Origin: Variovorax paradoxus NBRC 15149
GTDB lineage: Bacteria > Pseudomonadota > Gammaproteobacteria > Burkholderiales > Burkholderiaceae_C
Assembly: GCF_001591365.1 (NCBI RefSeq)
Contig: NZ_BCUT01000011.1
Location: 1 to 34,738 of the forward strand
Reading direction: 5' to 3'
DNA: 34,738 bases
The first letter of the stretch is position 1; every line of letters starts with the position of its first letter. The position numbers were made by a program, and so were the translations under genes. Below, one piece after another: positions 7,650 to 18,100 of this stretch. The notes under the pieces are model-generated. The model was not told where the DNA came from, searched no databases, and was given only the letters and a program-made list of their open reading frames with translations.

Positions 7650-9344
7650 ATGGCAGCAACACTGGATTCGAGGGGGATGCCGCATCCGGCCCCCCGGCCC
7701 ATGTCCGCGGAGGAAAAGAAGGTCATCTTCGCTTCCTCCCTTGGCACGGTGTTCGAGTGGTACGACTTCTACCTCTACGGCTCGCTGGCCGCGATCATCG
7801 CGAAGCAGTTCTTCAGCGGCCTCGATGCCGGCGCAGCCTTCATCTTCGCGCTGCTGGCGTTTGCCGCGGGCTTCCTGGTGCGGCCGTTCGGCGCCATCGT
7901 GTTCGGCCGGCTCGGCGACATGATCGGGCGCAAGTACACCTTCCTGGTCACGATCCTGATCATGGGCCTGTCGACCTTCATCGTCGGCCTGTTGCCCAGC
8001 TACGCGACCATCGGCGTCGCGGCGCCGGTGATCCTGATCGCGCTGCGCATGCTGCAGGGCCTCGCGCTCGGCGGCGAGTACGGCGGTGCCGCCACCTACG
8101 TGGCCGAGCACTCGCCGCACGGCAAGCGCGGCGCCTACACCTCGTGGATCCAAACCACCGCCACGCTCGGGCTGTTCCTGAGCCTGCTGGTGATCCTGGG
8201 CGTGCGCGAATGGCTCGGCGAAGCGGTGTTCAACGACTGGGGCTGGCGCATTCCGTTCCTGGTGTCGATCCTGCTGCTGGGCGTCTCGGTGTGGATCCGC
8301 CTGTCGCTGAGCGAATCGCCCGCCTTCCAGAAGATGAAGGCCGAGGGCAAGACCTCGAAGGCGCCGCTGTCCGAGTCCTTCGGCCAGTGGAAGAACCTCA
8401 AGATCGTGATCCTGGCGCTGGTCGGCCTCACGGCGGGCCAGGCGGTGGTCTGGTATTCGGGCCAGTTCTACGCGCTCTTCTTCCTGACGGCGCAGCTCAA
8501 GGTCGACGCGACCACGGCCAACCTGATGATCGCGGCCGCGCTTTTGATCGGCACGCCGTTCTTCGTGGTGTTCGGCACGCTGTCGGACAAGATCGGCCGC
8601 AAGCCGATCATCATGGCCGGCTGCCTGCTGGCCGTGGTCACCTACTTCCCGGTCTTCAAGATGCTGACCGAGGCCGCCAACCCCGACCTCGCCAAGGCGC
8701 AGGCCACCGCCGGCGTCACCGTCACGGCCGACCCCGCGACCTGCTCGTTCCAGGGCAACCCGGTGGCGCGAGAGATCGACTTCAGGAGCTCCTGCGACAT
8801 CGCCAAGCGCTACCTCGTGCAGAACTCGGTGAGCTATGAGAACGTGGCCGGCGCGCCGGGTTCGAAGGCGGTCGTGAAGATCGGCGACAAGTCGGTCGAG
8901 GCGCCCGTGGGCAACGTCGTGAACCTCAAGTTCGACGAGACCTCCGCCAAGGAAATCGCCGCCTTCAAGAAGGGCGTGGCCGAAGACCTGAAGGTCGCGG
9001 GCTACCCGGCCAAGGCCGACCCCGCCAAGATCAACAAGCCGCTGACGGTCGCGCTGCTGTTCTGGCTGGTGCTGCTGGTCACCATGGTCTACGGCCCGAT
9101 CGCCGCCATGCTGGTGGAACTGTTCCCCACCCGCATCCGTTACACCTCGATGAGCCTGCCCTACCACATCGGCAACGGCTGGTTCGGCGGCCTGCTGCCG
9201 ACCACTGCCTTCGCCATCGTGGCCTCGACCGGCAACATGTACAACGGCCTGTGGTATCCGATCATCATCGCGGGCGTCACGCTGGTGGTGGGCACGCTGT
9301 TCATCCGCGAAACCAAGAACGTCGACATCTACGCGAACGACTGA
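7650..9344 (+). CDS. MFS metabolite:proton symporter with large periplasmic insert
   Basis: The 564-residue protein belongs to the sugar-porter/MHS (ProP/KgtP/ShiA-like) branch of the major facilitator superfamily. It shows GRLGDMIGRKYTF after helix 2, GGEYGGAATYVAEHSP in helix 4 and the repeat GTLSDKIGRKPIIM after helix 8. Typical members have about 430-450 residues. The excess is a hydrophilic stretch of about 100 residues (roughly 345-450) between the segments I take as helices 9 and 10. This loop should face the periplasm. It contains Cys365 and Cys382, which could form a disulfide, and a lysine-rich end. Likely substrates are dicarboxylates, betaines or shikimate-like acids, but they cannot be read from sequence. 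RBS AGGAG at 7636-7640. Confidence 0.9.
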   Translation: MAATLDSRGMPHPAPRPMSAEEKKVIFASSLGTVFEWYDFYLYGSLAAIIAKQFFSGLDAGAAFIFALLAFAAGFLVRPFGAIVFGRLGDMIGRKYTFLVTILIMGLSTFIVGLLPSYATIGVAAPVILIALRMLQGLALGGEYGGAATYVAEHSPHGKRGAYTSWIQTTATLGLFLSLLVILGVREWLGEAVFNDWGWRIPFLVSILLLGVSVWIRLSLSESPAFQKMKAEGKTSKAPLSESFGQWKNLKIVILALVGLTAGQAVVWYSGQFYALFFLTAQLKVDATTANLMIAAALLIGTPFFVVFGTLSDKIGRKPIIMAGCLLAVVTYFPVFKMLTEAANPDLAKAQATAGVTVTADPATCSFQGNPVAREIDFRSSCDIAKRYLVQNSVSYENVAGAPGSKAVVKIGDKSVEAPVGNVVNLKFDETSAKEIAAFKKGVAEDLKVAGYPAKADPAKINKPLTVALLFWLVLLVTMVYGPIAAMLVELFPTRIRYTSMSLPYHIGNGWFGGLLPTTAFAIVASTGNMYNGLWYPIIIAGVTLVVGTLFIRETKNVDIYAND

Positions 9345-9394
9345 CGCACGTTCGGCAGTGCAGGAGGGCGGCGGGAGCCGGCCCTCCGTTCAAC

Positions 9395-9429
9395 AAAGGG
9401 GCTTCATGCCGTCGGCATGAGGCCTTTTT
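9395..9429 (+). terminator. Strong intrinsic terminator after the MFS gene
   Basis: A 16-bp stem with three G-T wobbles (9395-9410 with 9414-9429) closes a GTC triloop. The descending arm ends in TTTTT. It lies 51 bp after the MFS stop and 38 bp before the next start. Base pairing was checked position by position. Confidence 0.85.
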
Positions 9430-9467
9430 CTTGAACCCCCGCATTCCATCCCCAGGAGACAGAACCC

Positions 9468-9617
9468 ATGTGGAAACTCGTTGTCGGCTTCGTCGTCTTT
9501 GCCGCCATTGCCCTGTACGTGATCTCGAAAGCCGGCGACAAGATCGACATGTCGGGCGAGAAGCATGGCGGGGACGCGGCGCAGCACGAGCCCGCGCCCG
9601 CCGCCGCACCCAAGTAG
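9468..9617 (+). CDS. 49-residue single-pass membrane protein, unknown function
   Basis: This short frame has an ideal ribosome site (AGGAG at 9454-9458, 9 bases before the ATG). It encodes one hydrophobic segment, MWKLVVGFVVFAAIALYVIS, followed by a charged stretch (KAGDKIDMSGEKHGGD) and an Ala/Pro-rich tail ending in PKAAA-like composition. The N-in orientation and short tail suggest a periplasmic C terminus. The stop TAG is at 9615-9617. It sits just after the MFS terminator, so it needs either readthrough or its own promoter. It may act with the transporter, but nothing proves this. The coding call rests on the RBS, the membrane segment and the clean stop before the convergent gene. Confidence 0.75.
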   Translation: MWKLVVGFVVFAAIALYVISKAGDKIDMSGEKHGGDAAQHEPAPAAAPK

Positions 9618-9621
9618 GCAA

Positions 9622-9637
9622 GCCGCCGCGCGGCGGC
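9622..9637. terminator. Perfect 16-bp palindrome between convergent genes
   Basis: GCCGCCGC is followed directly by its complement GCGGCGGC, filling the 22 bp between the small membrane protein and the convergent binding-protein gene. It could act as a bidirectional transcription barrier, but neither side has a T-run. Confidence 0.4.
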
Positions 9638-9639
9638 GA

Positions 9640-10755
9640 TCAGCGCTTGAAGCGGCCTTCGCTGATGATCGACAGGTCGACGTAGTCGATGCCCGTGTGG
9701 TCCGTCGGCGAATAGCTCACGTCGATGTTGCCGCCCAGGTCGTACTGGAAGCTGTTGAGCGTGGCAATCAGCCGGGCGCGCGTGGGCTTGGGCCCCGTGC
9801 GGCGCAGCGCCTCCACCATCACCTTGGTGGCGACGAAGCCTTCGAGCAGCGCGGGCGACAGCTCGGTCTGCCCCTTGGCCTTGGCGAGCGCCATCGCTTC
9901 CTTGATCAGCGGATGGCCGAACGAGCGCTCGTAGGGCAGCACCTGCGTGACGATCACGCCGGCGCTGGCCGAGCCCAGCTCCTTGATGAAGCCCGAAGCC
10001 GCATTGTTCGACAGCGTGATGATCTGCGCCGCCGAACCCGCGGCCCGCAGCGCCTTCACGCCTTCGGTCACCGCGGTGCCCGAGCCGATCCACAGCACCG
10101 CCTGCGCATTGGCCTTGACCAGCTGCGGCACGATCGCCGAATAGTCGGGCTTGCTGCGGTCGGCCAGCGCCAGCACCGCCGGTGCGAGCCCGGCCTTCTC
10201 GAAGCCCTTGCTCGCGCCTTCCATCGCGTCCTTGCCGAAGGAGTCGTCGGCCTGCACCACGGCAATGCGCTGGATGCCCGTGGTGTGCAGGTGCTGCACC
10301 GCTTTTTCAGCCTCGCGCTGGTAGGTCGAGCGCACGTTGAAGATGTTCTTCTGCAGCGGCTTGTGCAGCGCCATCGCGCCGGTGGAAGGGCCCACCAGCG
10401 CCACGCCGTACTTGTCGAGCAGCGGGATCACGGCCAGGGTGTTGGGCGTGCCGCGGTTGAGCAGCAGCGCCAGCACCTTCTTGTCCTCGATCAGGATGCG
10501 CGTGTTCTCCAGCGAGCGCTTCGCGTCCAGGCCGTCGTCGAGCCGGATCACCTCCACCTGCTCGCCGTTGATGCCGCCCTGGGCGTTGACCTGGTCGATG
10601 ACCAGCTGCGAGCCCATGATGGTTTCCTTCACGCTGGCGGCCACCGGGCCCGACAGGTCGGCCGACTGGCCGATCACGATCTGCGCCGACGCGCCGAGCG
10701 CGGACAGGGCGAAGAGCAGCGCAGCAGCGCGGGACGTGGACAACATCTTCATCAT
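9640..10755 (-). CDS. LivK-like periplasmic binding protein (type 1 fold), copy 1
   Basis: The 371-residue protein is a branched-chain-amino-acid-type ABC receptor (periplasmic binding protein type 1). A signal peptide (MLSTSRAAALLFALSALGAS) ends at ASA, after which the mature protein starts QIVIGQSADLSGPVAA. Family landmarks are the GQSADLSG strand, LVGPSTGAMALHKP and VQADDSFGKDAMEG. I chose the ATG at 10755 because the coding sequence upstream lacks signal-peptide character; the adjacent ATG at 10752 is equally possible. No permease or ATPase of the Liv type is in the window, so this is an orphan receptor, possibly sensing or sharing a remote transporter. It is a tandem paralog of the next gene, with matching C termini (ISEGRFKR and ISDGRFKR). 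Ligand unknown. Confidence 0.88.
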   Translation of the reverse strand: MMKMLSTSRAAALLFALSALGASAQIVIGQSADLSGPVAASVKETIMGSQLVIDQVNAQGGINGEQVEVIRLDDGLDAKRSLENTRILIEDKKVLALLLNRGTPNTLAVIPLLDKYGVALVGPSTGAMALHKPLQKNIFNVRSTYQREAEKAVQHLHTTGIQRIAVVQADDSFGKDAMEGASKGFEKAGLAPAVLALADRSKPDYSAIVPQLVKANAQAVLWIGSGTAVTEGVKALRAAGSAAQIITLSNNAASGFIKELGSASAGVIVTQVLPYERSFGHPLIKEAMALAKAKGQTELSPALLEGFVATKVMVEALRRTGPKPTRARLIATLNSFQYDLGGNIDVSYSPTDHTGIDYVDLSIISEGRFKR

Positions 10756-10890
10756 CGAACAGCCTTTGGGCGAAGCGGATGCTTCTGTCAGAAGATGTGT
10801 AATGTGTTGCCGCAAGTGACAATCACTCGCTCGTGGAAACCCTGTCAAACCATAGTTGACAGTGCCCTCGCGCCGCCGCCGGCGCCGCGC
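10756..10890. other. Spacer between the two LivK-like genes
   Basis: These 135 bp separate the tandem paralogs. The segment next to copy 1 is AT-richer than its surroundings, as expected for a promoter of copy 1, but no consensus hexamers stand out. No terminator hairpin with a T-run was seen after copy 2. Confidence 0.3.
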
Positions 10891-11997
10891 TCAGCGCTTG
10901 AAGCGGCCGTCGCTGATGATTGCGAGATCGGCGAAGTCGATGCCCGAATGGTCCTGCGGCGAGTAGCTGATCTCGAGCCCGCCGAGGTCGTAGCCGCGCA
11001 GGCTCTCGAGCGCCGCCAGCACCTTGGCCCGCGTCGGCTTGGGGCCGGCGCGGCGCAGCGCCTCGAGCAGCACCTTGGCCGAGGCAAAGCCCTCGAGCGC
11101 GGCCGGCGACAGCTCGGCCTGGCCCTTGGCGCGCGCCAGCGCCAGCGCTTCCTTGACCATGGGGTAGCTGATGGAGCGCTCGTTCGGGAACACCTGGGTC
11201 ACGATCACGCCCCTGCTCGCATCGCCCAACTGCTTGATGAAGCCCGACGAGGCGTTGTTCGACAGGGTGACCACCTGCGCGGCCGAGCCGGAGGCGCGCA
11301 GCGCCTTGATGCCCTCGACCACGGCAACGCCCGAGCCGATCCACAGCACCGCCTGTGCATTGGCGTCCCGGATGGCCGGCACGATGGCCTTGTAGTCGGG
11401 CTTCTCGCGGTCGGCCGGCACGGTCACGACGGGCTTGGCCTGCGCCTTGGCGAAGCCGGTCATGGCGCCCTCGAGCGCGTCCTGCCCGAAGGAATCGGTC
11501 ACATGCACCACGGCGATGCGCGCGATGCCGGTGGTGAGCAGGTGCTGGATCGCCTTCTCGGCTTCGCGCTGGTAGGTGGCGCGCACGTTGAACACGTGCT
11601 TTTGCACCGGCTTGTGCAGCACCATGGCGCCGGTCGAAGGGCCGATCAGCGCCACGTCGTGCTTGTCGAGCCACGGGATGATGGCCTGCGAATGCGGCGT
11701 TCCGCGGCTCATGAAGAGCGCCACCACCTTCTTCTCCTCGAGCAGCACGCGGGCGTTCTCGGCGGCGCGCTTGACGTCGAAGCCGTCGTCCATGCGCAGT
11801 ACCTCGATCTTCTCGCCGTGGATGCCACCCTGGGCGTTCGCGGCATCGATCAACAGCTGGGCGCCGCCGATGGTTTCGTTCACGCTGGCGGCCACCGAGC
11901 CGGTCATGCCCGCGGTCTGGCCGATCAGGACCTGGGCCGGCGCGGATGTGGCGGCCAGGGCGAGCAGGGCCGCGCAAAGAACGTGCAGCTTGTTCAT
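10891..11997 (-). CDS. LivK-like periplasmic binding protein (type 1 fold), copy 2
   Basis: The 368-residue protein starts at MNKLHVLCAALLALAATSAP, a Sec signal peptide cleaved after APA. The mature part (QVLIGQTAGMTGSVAASVNE) follows copy 1 almost segment by segment: IGPSTGAMVLHKPVQKHVFN, VHVTDSFGQDALEGAM and a C terminus ending SDGRFKR. The two genes are plainly a tandem duplication that has since diverged. An extended start upstream at 12114 would place about 39 residues before the signal peptide, so it was rejected. The AT-rich 143-bp gap to uvrA should hold divergent promoters. As with copy 1, no membrane components are present, so the transport partner is unknown. Confidence 0.88.
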   Translation of the reverse strand: MNKLHVLCAALLALAATSAPAQVLIGQTAGMTGSVAASVNETIGGAQLLIDAANAQGGIHGEKIEVLRMDDGFDVKRAAENARVLLEEKKVVALFMSRGTPHSQAIIPWLDKHDVALIGPSTGAMVLHKPVQKHVFNVRATYQREAEKAIQHLLTTGIARIAVVHVTDSFGQDALEGAMTGFAKAQAKPVVTVPADREKPDYKAIVPAIRDANAQAVLWIGSGVAVVEGIKALRASGSAAQVVTLSNNASSGFIKQLGDASRGVIVTQVFPNERSISYPMVKEALALARAKGQAELSPAALEGFASAKVLLEALRRAGPKPTRAKVLAALESLRGYDLGGLEISYSPQDHSGIDFADLAIISDGRFKR

Positions 11998-12136
11998 GGA
12001 TAACTTCAAGGGCGGGTTTGGAACGTAAACAAAGGTGCTATTTGTTACATAAAGTGTTATTTGCGGAATCCGTACAAACCCCTGCGCGGCCACAGACCAT
12101 GTGACGGAGTGCACGAATACGTCACCGGCCGCTCCC

Positions 12137-12142
12137 TAGAAT
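12137..12142 (+). promoter_or_regulatory. Possible -10 box TAGAAT for uvrA
   Basis: TAGAAT lies 26 bp before the preferred uvrA start at 12168 and overlaps the alternative ATG at 12141. If it is a -10 element, transcription would begin near 12150 and only the 12168 start could be used. No good -35 hexamer is visible at 17 bp. No LexA-type CTGT-N8-ACAG box was found in the 12000-12167 region. Confidence 0.35.
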
Positions 12143-12167
12143 GTTTGCCCCACCCCCCAAGGCACTC

Positions 12168-15100
12168 ATGACACAGGGCTCCATCCGGATTCGCGGCGCG
12201 CGCCAGCACAACCTCCAGAACCTCGACCTCGACATCCGCACCGGCGAGATGACCGTGGTCACCGGGCCCAGCGGCTCGGGCAAATCGAGCCTCGTGTTCG
12301 ACACCCTCTATGCCGAGGGCCAGCGGCGCTACGTGGAGACCTTTTCCGCCTACGCGCGCCAGTTCCTGGACCGCATGGACAAGCCGGCCGTCGACAAGGT
12401 GGAGGGCGTGCCGCCCGCCATCGCCATCGACCAGACCAACCCGGTGCGCTCCTCGCGCTCCACGGTCGGCACGATGACCGAGCTCAACGACCACCTGAAG
12501 CTGCTCTACGCGCGCGCGGCCCAGCTGTTCGACCGCGAGACTGCGCTGCCGGTGCGCCACGACTCGCCCGACAGCATCTATGCGCAGATCGCCGAGCGCG
12601 CGGCTGCGGCGGGCGATCCGCGGCTGGTGGTCACCTTCCCGGTCGAGTTGCCGGCCGGCACCTCGGCCGATGAAGTGACGCAATGGCTGTCGGCCAGCGG
12701 CTTCACGCGCGTGCAGTCCGAGCGCGAGGTGGCCACGCCCACCGGCCCGCGCAAGATGCTCGACGTGGTGGCCGACCGCTTCCGCATCTCGAGCGCCGAG
12801 CGCGCGCGCGTGGTCGAGGCCATCGAGGTGGCACTCAAGCGCGGCAGCGGGCGGGTCACGGTGCATGCCACGGGTGCCGACGAGAACGCACCCACGGACG
12901 TGTGGAAGTTCTCCACCGGCCTGCACTGCCCCGAGAGCGACATCCGCTACGCCGACCCGATCCCGTCGATGTTCTCGTTCAACTCGGCCGTCGGCGCCTG
13001 CGACACCTGCCGCGGCTTCGGCCGCGTGATCGGCGTCGACCTGGGCCTCGTGATTCCCAACGACAAGCTCACGCTGCGCGCCGGCGCGATCAAGACCATC
13101 CAGACCCCCGCGTGGAAAGAAGCGCAGGACGACCTCATGCGCCACGCCGAGGCGGCTGGCATCCCGCGCGACACGCCCTGGAACAAGCTCACCGACGAGC
13201 AGAAGCACTGGGTGATCGAGGGCACGCCCAACTACAAGGAGGGCAACTGGAACAAGCAGTGGTATGGCGTGCGCCGCTTCTTCGGCTACCTGGAGAGCAA
13301 GGCCTACAAGATGCACATCCGCGTGCTCTTGTCCAAGTACCGCAGCTACACGCCGTGCCCCACCTGCAGCGGCGCGCGCCTGAAGCTCGACAGCCTGATC
13401 TGGCGCATCGGCAGCAAGGAAGACGCGGATGCAGTGCTGGAGCCCGCCAAGCGCTTCATGCCGGCCGGCGTGAAGTGGACGCGCGCGCAGCTCGAGGCGC
13501 TGCCGGGGTTGTGCCTGCATGATTTGATGCTGCTGCCGATCGAGCGGCTGCGGCGGTTCTTCGACCGCATGGGCTTGGCTCCCTCCCCCGCCGGGGGAGG
13601 GCAGGGGTGGGGGCACGCGGCCTCTGCAAAAGCTGCGGCGGTGGTGGAGGCCGAGAGCCCCCATCCCGGCCTTCCCCCGGCAGGGGAAGGAGCAAGACAG
13701 GGCGAAGCCCAGGCGCTCAAGCTCCTCCATGAAGAAATCACCACCCGCCTGCGCTACCTGCACGACGTCGGCATCGGCTACCTCACGCTCGACCGGCAGA
13801 GCCGCACGCTGTCGGGCGGCGAGGTGCAGCGCATCAATCTCACCACCGCGCTCGGCACCTCGCTGGTCAACACGCTGTTCGTGCTCGACGAGCCCAGCAT
13901 CGGCCTGCATCCGCGCGACATGAACCGCATCACCGAGGCCATGCTGCGCCTGCGCGACGCCGGCAACACGCTGGTGGTGGTCGAGCACGACCCGGCCGTG
14001 ATGCTCGCGGCCGACCGCGTGATCGACATGGGCCCCGGCCCCGGCATCCGCGGCGGGCAGATCGTGTTCGACGGCAGCACCGACCAGCTGCGCGATGCCG
14101 ACACGCTCACCGGCCAGTACCTGGGCGGGCGCAAGAAGATCGGCATGGGCTTCAAGCGGCTCGTGAGCGAGAACACGCACCGGCTCATCCTCGAAGGCGT
14201 GCGCGAGCACAACCTCAAGAACATCACGGTCGAGTTTCCGCTCGCGCGGCTGGTCTGCGTGACCGGCGTCAGCGGCTCGGGCAAGTCGACGCTGATCCAG
14301 GACGTGCTGGCGCCCGCGCTCATGCGCCACTTCGGCAAGGCCACCGAAACGCCGGGCGCGCACGACCGCCTGCTGGGCGCCGATCACCTGGGCGACGTGG
14401 TCTTCGTCGACCAGTCGCCGATCGGCAAGACCGCGCGCTCCAATCCCGCGAGCTACGTGGGCGCATGGGACGCGATCCGCGAGATATTCGCCACCGCCGC
14501 GCTCTCGCGCCAGCGCGGCTACACCGCGAGCAAGTTCAGCTTCAACTCCGGCGACGGCCGCTGCCCGACCTGCGGCGGCTCGGGCTTCGAGCACGTCGAG
14601 ATGCAGTTCCTCTCGGACGTGTACCTGCGCTGCCCCGATTGCGACGGCAAGCGCTACCGCCCCGAGATCCTCGAGGTGAAGGTTGAGCGCAAGGGCCGGA
14701 GCTACAACGTGGCCGACGTGCTCGATCTCACCGTGGCCGAAGCCGCGGCGGTGTTCGAGGCCGACCGCGACGTGCTGCGCGTGCTGCAGCCGATCTCCGA
14801 CGTGGGGCTCGACTACGTCAAGCTCGGCCAGCCCGTGCCCACGCTGAGCGGCGGCGAGGCCCAGCGCCTCAAGCTCGCGGGCTTCCTCGCCGAAGCGGCC
14901 AAGAGCGCGACGGCCAGCAGGCAATCGGTCGCGCGCCGGGGCACGCTGTTCCTGTTCGACGAGCCCACCACCGGGCTGCACTTCGACGACATCGCACGCC
15001 TGATGCGCGCGCTGCGCAAGCTGCTCGACGCCGGCCATTCGCTGATCGTGATCGAGCACAACCTCGACGTGATCCGCGCGAGCGACTGGTGCATCGATCT

Positions 15101-18100
15101 CGGCCCCGAAGGCGGCGAGGGCGGCGGCCGGGTGGTGGCCGAGGGCACACCCGAGCAGCTGCGCGAGAACCGCGCCTCGCTCACCGGCGCGGCGCTGGCC
15201 GACTACGACCTGGCCATCGGCCCCGAGGCCTACAAGGTGGCCGAGCGCGCCGCGCGGCGCTACATCGCCAATGCCAAGACGGCACCCGGCAGCCACGCGA
15301 TCGAGATCGTCAACGCGCGCGAGCACAACCTGAAGAACCTCAGCGTGAACATTCCGCGCGGCAAGTTCAGCGTGGTGACCGGCGTGAGCGGCTCGGGCAA
15401 GTCGACGCTGGCCTTCGACATTTTGTTCAACGAAGGGCAGCGGCGCTATCTCGAATCGCTCAACGCCTATGCGCGCAGCATCGTGCAGCCCGCGGGCCGG
15501 CCCGAAGTGGATGCGGTCTACGGCATTCCGCCCACGGTGGCCATCGAGCAGCGCCTGTCGCGCGGCGGGCGCAAGAGCACGGTGGGCACCACCACCGAAG
15601 TCTGGCACTTTTTGCGCCTTCTGTACGTGAAGCTCGGCATCCAGCATTGCATCCACGACGGCGCGGCGGTGCAGCCGCAGACGCCCGACAGCATCGCGGC
15701 GCAGCTGATGCGCAACTTCAAGGGCCAGCACGTCGGCCTGCTTGCGCCGCTGGTGAGCAACCGCAAGGGCGTGTACACCGAACTCGCCGACTGGGCGCGG
15801 CCGCGCGGCTTCACGCACCTGCGCGTGGACGGCGAGTTCCTGCCGACCACCGGCTTTCCGCGCATCGACCGCTTCAAGGAGCACAGCATCGAGCTGCCGG
15901 TGGCCAGCCTCGACGTGCTGCCCTCGAAGGAGACCGAGCTGCGCGAGGCGCTCACCAAGGCGCTCGAACACGGCAAGGGCGTGGTGCATGTGCTGAGCCA
16001 GCTCGACGGCCTCAAGGCCGCGATGATGGCCGGCGCACCGGCCTCGGGCATCGGCCGCGTCAACGTGTTCTCCACGCTGCGCGCCTGCCCGGTCTGCAGC
16101 ACCAGCTACGCAGAGCTCGATCCGCGCCTGTTCAGCTACAACAGCAAGCACGGCTGGTGCCCCGACTGCGTGGGCACCGGCGTCAAGCTCAGCAAGGACC
16201 AGCGCAAGGTCTTCGACGACTCGATCCGCGACGACGACAACAAGGGCCGCGAGCAGACCTTCGCCGAGCCCGAGATCGAAGACCTGGCCGACACCGCCTG
16301 CCCGACCTGCGAAGGCACGCGGCTCAATGCCACGGCGCGCGCGGTGGGCTTCGGCGCCTCGCCGGCCGACGGCATGGGCGGCATCGGCATCACCGAGCTC
16401 GCGCGCATGAGCGTGACCGAGGTGCGGCAGTGGTTCGAAGGCCTGGCGCTCACGGGCCGCGAAGCCGAGATCGCGCGCGACCTGGTGCCCGAGATCAGGA
16501 GCCGTCTCGAATTCCTCGAGGAAGTGGGCCTGGGCTACCTCACGCTCGACCGCGGCGCGCCCACGCTGAGCGGCGGCGAAGCGCAGCGCATCCGCCTCGC
16601 GGCGCAGCTCGGCAGCAACCTGCAGGGCGTGTGCTACGTGCTCGACGAGCCGACCATCGGCCTGCATGCACGCGACAACCAGATCCTGCTGGACGCGCTG
16701 CACAAGCTCGGCGACAAGGGCAACACGCTGGTGGTGGTGGAGCACGACGAAGACACCATCCGCCGCGCCGACCACATCATCGACATCGGCCCGAGCGCCG
16801 GCAAGCGCGGCGGCCGCCTCGTGGCCGAGGGCTCGGTCGCCGACATCCAGAAGGCGGGCGATTCGCAGACCGGGCGCTACCTGCGCGATGCGATCAAGCA
16901 TCCCTTGCACGAACGGCGATTGGTTCCTCTCCCTCCCCTTCCGGGGGAGGGCCGGGGAGGGGGCACGACGGCCTCGAAGAAGACCGCTGGCCGTGCAAAC
17001 GCCGCGAGCCCCCACCCCAACCCTCCCCCGGGAGGGGAGGGAGCGAGTGCCAATGCCTGGCTCACGGTGCACGGCGCCGATCTGCACAACCTGCAGGACG
17101 TGACCGCCACGCTGCCGCTGCACCGCCTGGTGGTGGTGACCGGCGTGAGCGGCTCGGGCAAGTCCACGCTCGCGCGCGACGTGCTGCTGGCCAGCGTGCA
17201 TGGCATCGTGGTCCAGCGCATGACCAAGGCCGGCCGCGACGCCGACGCCGCGGGCAAGCGCCCGGCCTGGTCCGGCTGCGACCGCGTCGAAGGCTACGAG
17301 AGCATCGACCGCGTGCTCGAGGTCGACCAGACCCCCATCGGCAAGACACCGCGCAGCTGCCCGGCCACCTACATCGGCTTCTGGGACACCATCCGCAAGC
17401 TGTTCGCCGACACGCTCGAAGCCAAGGCGCGCGGCTACGGCCCGGCACGCTTCAGCTTCAACACCGGCGAAGGCCGCTGCCCCGGCTGCGACGGCGCGGG
17501 CGTGCGCACCATCGAGATGAGCTTCCTGCCCGACGTGAAGGTGCCCTGCGAGGTCTGCCATGGCGCGCGCTTCAATCCCGAAACGCTGGCCGTGAGCTGG
17601 CGCGGCAAGAGCATCGGCGAGGTGCTGCAGATGGAAGTGGACGAGGCGGTCGAGTTCTTCGCGGCCATGCCCAACATCAGCCATCCGCTGCAGCTGCTGA
17701 AGGACGTGGGGCTGGGCTACCTCACGCTGGGTCAGCCCTCGCCCACGCTCTCGGGCGGCGAGGCGCAGCGCATCAAGCTGGTGACTGAACTGAGCAAGGT
17801 GCGCGACGACGTCACGCGCCGCGGCCAGAAGGCGCCGCACACGCTCTACGTGCTCGACGAGCCGACCGTGGGCCTGCACATGGCCGACGTCGAGAAGCTG
17901 ATCCACGTGCTGCACCGGCTGGTGAACGGCGGCCACAGCGTGGTGGTGATCGAGCACGACCTCGACCTGATCGCCGAGGCCGACTGGATCATCGACCTGG
18001 GTCCCGAGGGCGGCAACGCCGGGGGGCGCATCGTGGCCGCGGCGCCGCCGGAGGAGGTGGTGCGGCTCGGCACGCACACCGGCGTGGCCCTGGCGCCGAT

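Noticed and set aside
12000..12167. LexA (SOS) box upstream of uvrA
   Set aside because: The nearest match has only a 6-nt spacer between CTGC and ACAG, not the 8 nt required by CTGT-N8-ACAG.
12057..18077. Very long minus-strand frame (about 2000 codons) opposite uvrA
   Set aside because: It is the antisense shadow of uvrA: high GC and the codon bias of the real gene keep it open. The translation is rich in His, Arg, Ala and Val, with no family motif.
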